Of a stretch of DNA of 47,428 nucleotides, positions 46,547 through 47,428 are shown in pieces. Under the pieces are notes generated by a model. That model was not told the DNA's origin and searched no databases. It saw only the letters and a program-made list of their open reading frames with translations. This DNA comes from Candidatus Omnitrophota bacterium (GTDB lineage Bacteria; Omnitrophota; Omnitrophia; Omnitrophales; JACQLI01). Where the stretch lies: assembly GCA_016179745.1 (NCBI GenBank), contig JACPCP010000024.1, positions 5,037 through 52,464 on the forward strand. Direction: 5' to 3'. A program made the position numbers and the translations under genes. Each line of letters starts with the position of its first letter. The stretch's first letter is position 1.

Positions 46547-47428
46547 CTAGGGGACGAGGACGATCTTGCCAAAATTCTTCCGCTCCAGCATCCGGGCCTG
46601 GGCCTCCCGGGCCTCTTTCAGCGGGAACACTTTATCGACGACCGCCTTGAACCTTCCCCGCTCGACCCGGCGAATCACCCGCTGGAATTCTTTGAATCCC
46701 CCCATGTAAGACCCGAAAATGGAAAGCTGGCGGACAAAAACAAAACGAAGGTCAAGATTGACGAGAGGCCCGCTCGTGACCCCGCAGGTGACGACCCGGC
46801 CTTTTTTGGAAAGCGCCGCCAGGCTCTTCGAAAAAGTTTCGGGGCCGATGTGCTCAAAGACAACGTCCACCCCACGGTTTTTCGTGAGGCGTTTCACCTC
46901 GGCCACGAAGTCCTTTTCCCGGTAATTGATGACCTCGTCGGCCCCGAGCGCCTTGGCCGGCCTGATTTTTTCGGGGCTCCCGACCGTCGTAAAAACCCGG
47001 GCACCAAGGTATTTTGCGATCTGAAGGGCGGCGCTGCCGACCCCGCTTCCGGCGGCGTGGATCAAAACCGTTTCACCCTTTTTTAATTGGGCCCGGGTGT
47101 GGAGCATGTGCCAGGCCGTCAGGAAAACAAGCGGGATCGAGGCCCATTCCTCAAAGGTCAGTTTTTTTGAAACGGGGATCAGGTTGCGGGCCGGGACCTT
47201 GACGTATTCGGCGTAGCCGCCATTTGTCTGGAGGCCGAGGATTTTATAGTCGTCACAGAGACTGTCCCATCCCTGGCGGCAGAAACGGCACCGGCCGCAG
47301 CTGATCCCCGGGGCCACGACCACCCTTTGCCCCTCCTTCGCCCCACGGACGCCGTGTCCGAGCTTGGCCACCTCACCGGCGACGTCACAACCGAGGATAT
47401 GGGGAAGGGGGATTTTGATGCCGGGCAT
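46547..47428 (-). CDS. Zinc-type alcohol dehydrogenase/quinone oxidoreductase (5' end missing)
   Basis: At least 293 residues of a medium-chain dehydrogenase. Visible are PHILGCDVAGEVAKLGHGV, a structural zinc-like cysteine set (CGRCRFCRQGWDSLCDDY) and the NAD(P) Rossmann motif AAGSGVGSAALQIAKYLGARV. The protein begins at the window's right edge. The first codon there is ATG, but family comparison indicates about 50-60 residues are missing upstream, so it is truncated by the window. It lies just upstream of the EamA gene, which may be in the same unit. Confidence 0.85.
   Translation of the reverse strand: MPGIKIPLPHILGCDVAGEVAKLGHGVRGAKEGQRVVVAPGISCGRCRFCRQGWDSLCDDYKILGLQTNGGYAEYVKVPARNLIPVSKKLTFEEWASIPLVFLTAWHMLHTRAQLKKGETVLIHAAGSGVGSAALQIAKYLGARVFTTVGSPEKIRPAKALGADEVINYREKDFVAEVKRLTKNRGVDVVFEHIGPETFSKSLAALSKKGRVVTCGVTSGPLVNLDLRFVFVRQLSIFGSYMGGFKEFQRVIRRVERGRFKAVVDKVFPLKEAREAQARMLERKNFGKIVLVP

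Overview
This 47.4-kb window is a gene-dense, moderately GC-rich piece of a bacterial chromosome. The organism is very probably an uncultured Gram-negative respiring bacterium. An outer-membrane porin ending in phenylalanine and a lipoprotein with a lipobox indicate two membranes. It has an 11-subunit complex I cluster without the NADH module, a futalosine-type menaquinone gene (mqnE), the MEP-pathway gene ispG, an archease/RtcB RNA-repair pair and many small palindromic repeats. I cannot assign a phylum from the sequence alone. Several non-proteobacterial or 'deltaproteobacterial' lineages would fit. I see no tRNA, rRNA, CRISPR array, transposase or prophage gene. Position 1 coincides with the inside of a repeat found again at 16202, so the left edge looks like an assembly break in a multicopy element.

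Layout. (i) 208-7556, minus strand: an F1Fo ATP synthase operon (atpI/Z-like, B, E, F, H, A, G, D, C) continues into a second nuoJ-nuoK pair that runs towards the left edge. (ii) 7637-8815, plus: L-2-hydroxyglutarate oxidase, divergent from atp. (iii) 8819-22753, minus: a long operon starting with a FIST-domain sensor, then nuoA-B-C-D-I-H-J, a 490-bp repeat- and hairpin-rich gap, nuoK-L-M-N, a GNAT acetyltransferase and an NhaD/ArsB-type transporter. (iv) 22819-30181: small units (NUDIX, PilZ, cupredoxin-like lipoprotein, esterase, PuuD-like membrane protein, flavin-binding protein, ferredoxin-NADP-reductase-like protein, archease-RtcB-DJ-1). (v) 30224-38437: a complete Pho regulon (phoB-phoR, Pho-box candidate, porin, pstS-C-A-B1-B2, phoU). 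(vi) 38444-45590: a type IV pilin, then thiC-nadA-ispG-mqnE (four Fe-S enzymes in one overlapping operon), a ThiF/MoeB-like E1, greA and doxX. (vii) 45640-47428, minus: a truncated zinc-type alcohol dehydrogenase/quinone reductase and an EamA transporter.

How the parts fit. IspG and MqnE make isoprenoid and menaquinone precursors. Complex I without NuoEFG would reduce quinone from a donor other than NADH, perhaps ferredoxin, unless the missing subunits lie elsewhere. The ATP synthase uses the resulting proton gradient, and an NhaD-type antiporter in the nuo operon may convert part of it to a sodium gradient.

Most notable observations. (1) The two adjacent PstB ATPases carry complementary motif defects. 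PstB1 has lost the Q-loop Gln and H-loop His but keeps LSGGQ; PstB2 keeps Q and H but has LSLEQ. This predicts an asymmetric heterodimer with one working site. (2) A family of small palindromes (core AGGGGACAG) is inserted in frame in atpG and forms the immediate leaders of rtcB and pstC. An unrelated palindrome is inserted in frame in the phoB linker. (3) Many first-of-operon genes have a -10 hexamer only 6-9 nt before the start codon, which suggests common leaderless transcription.
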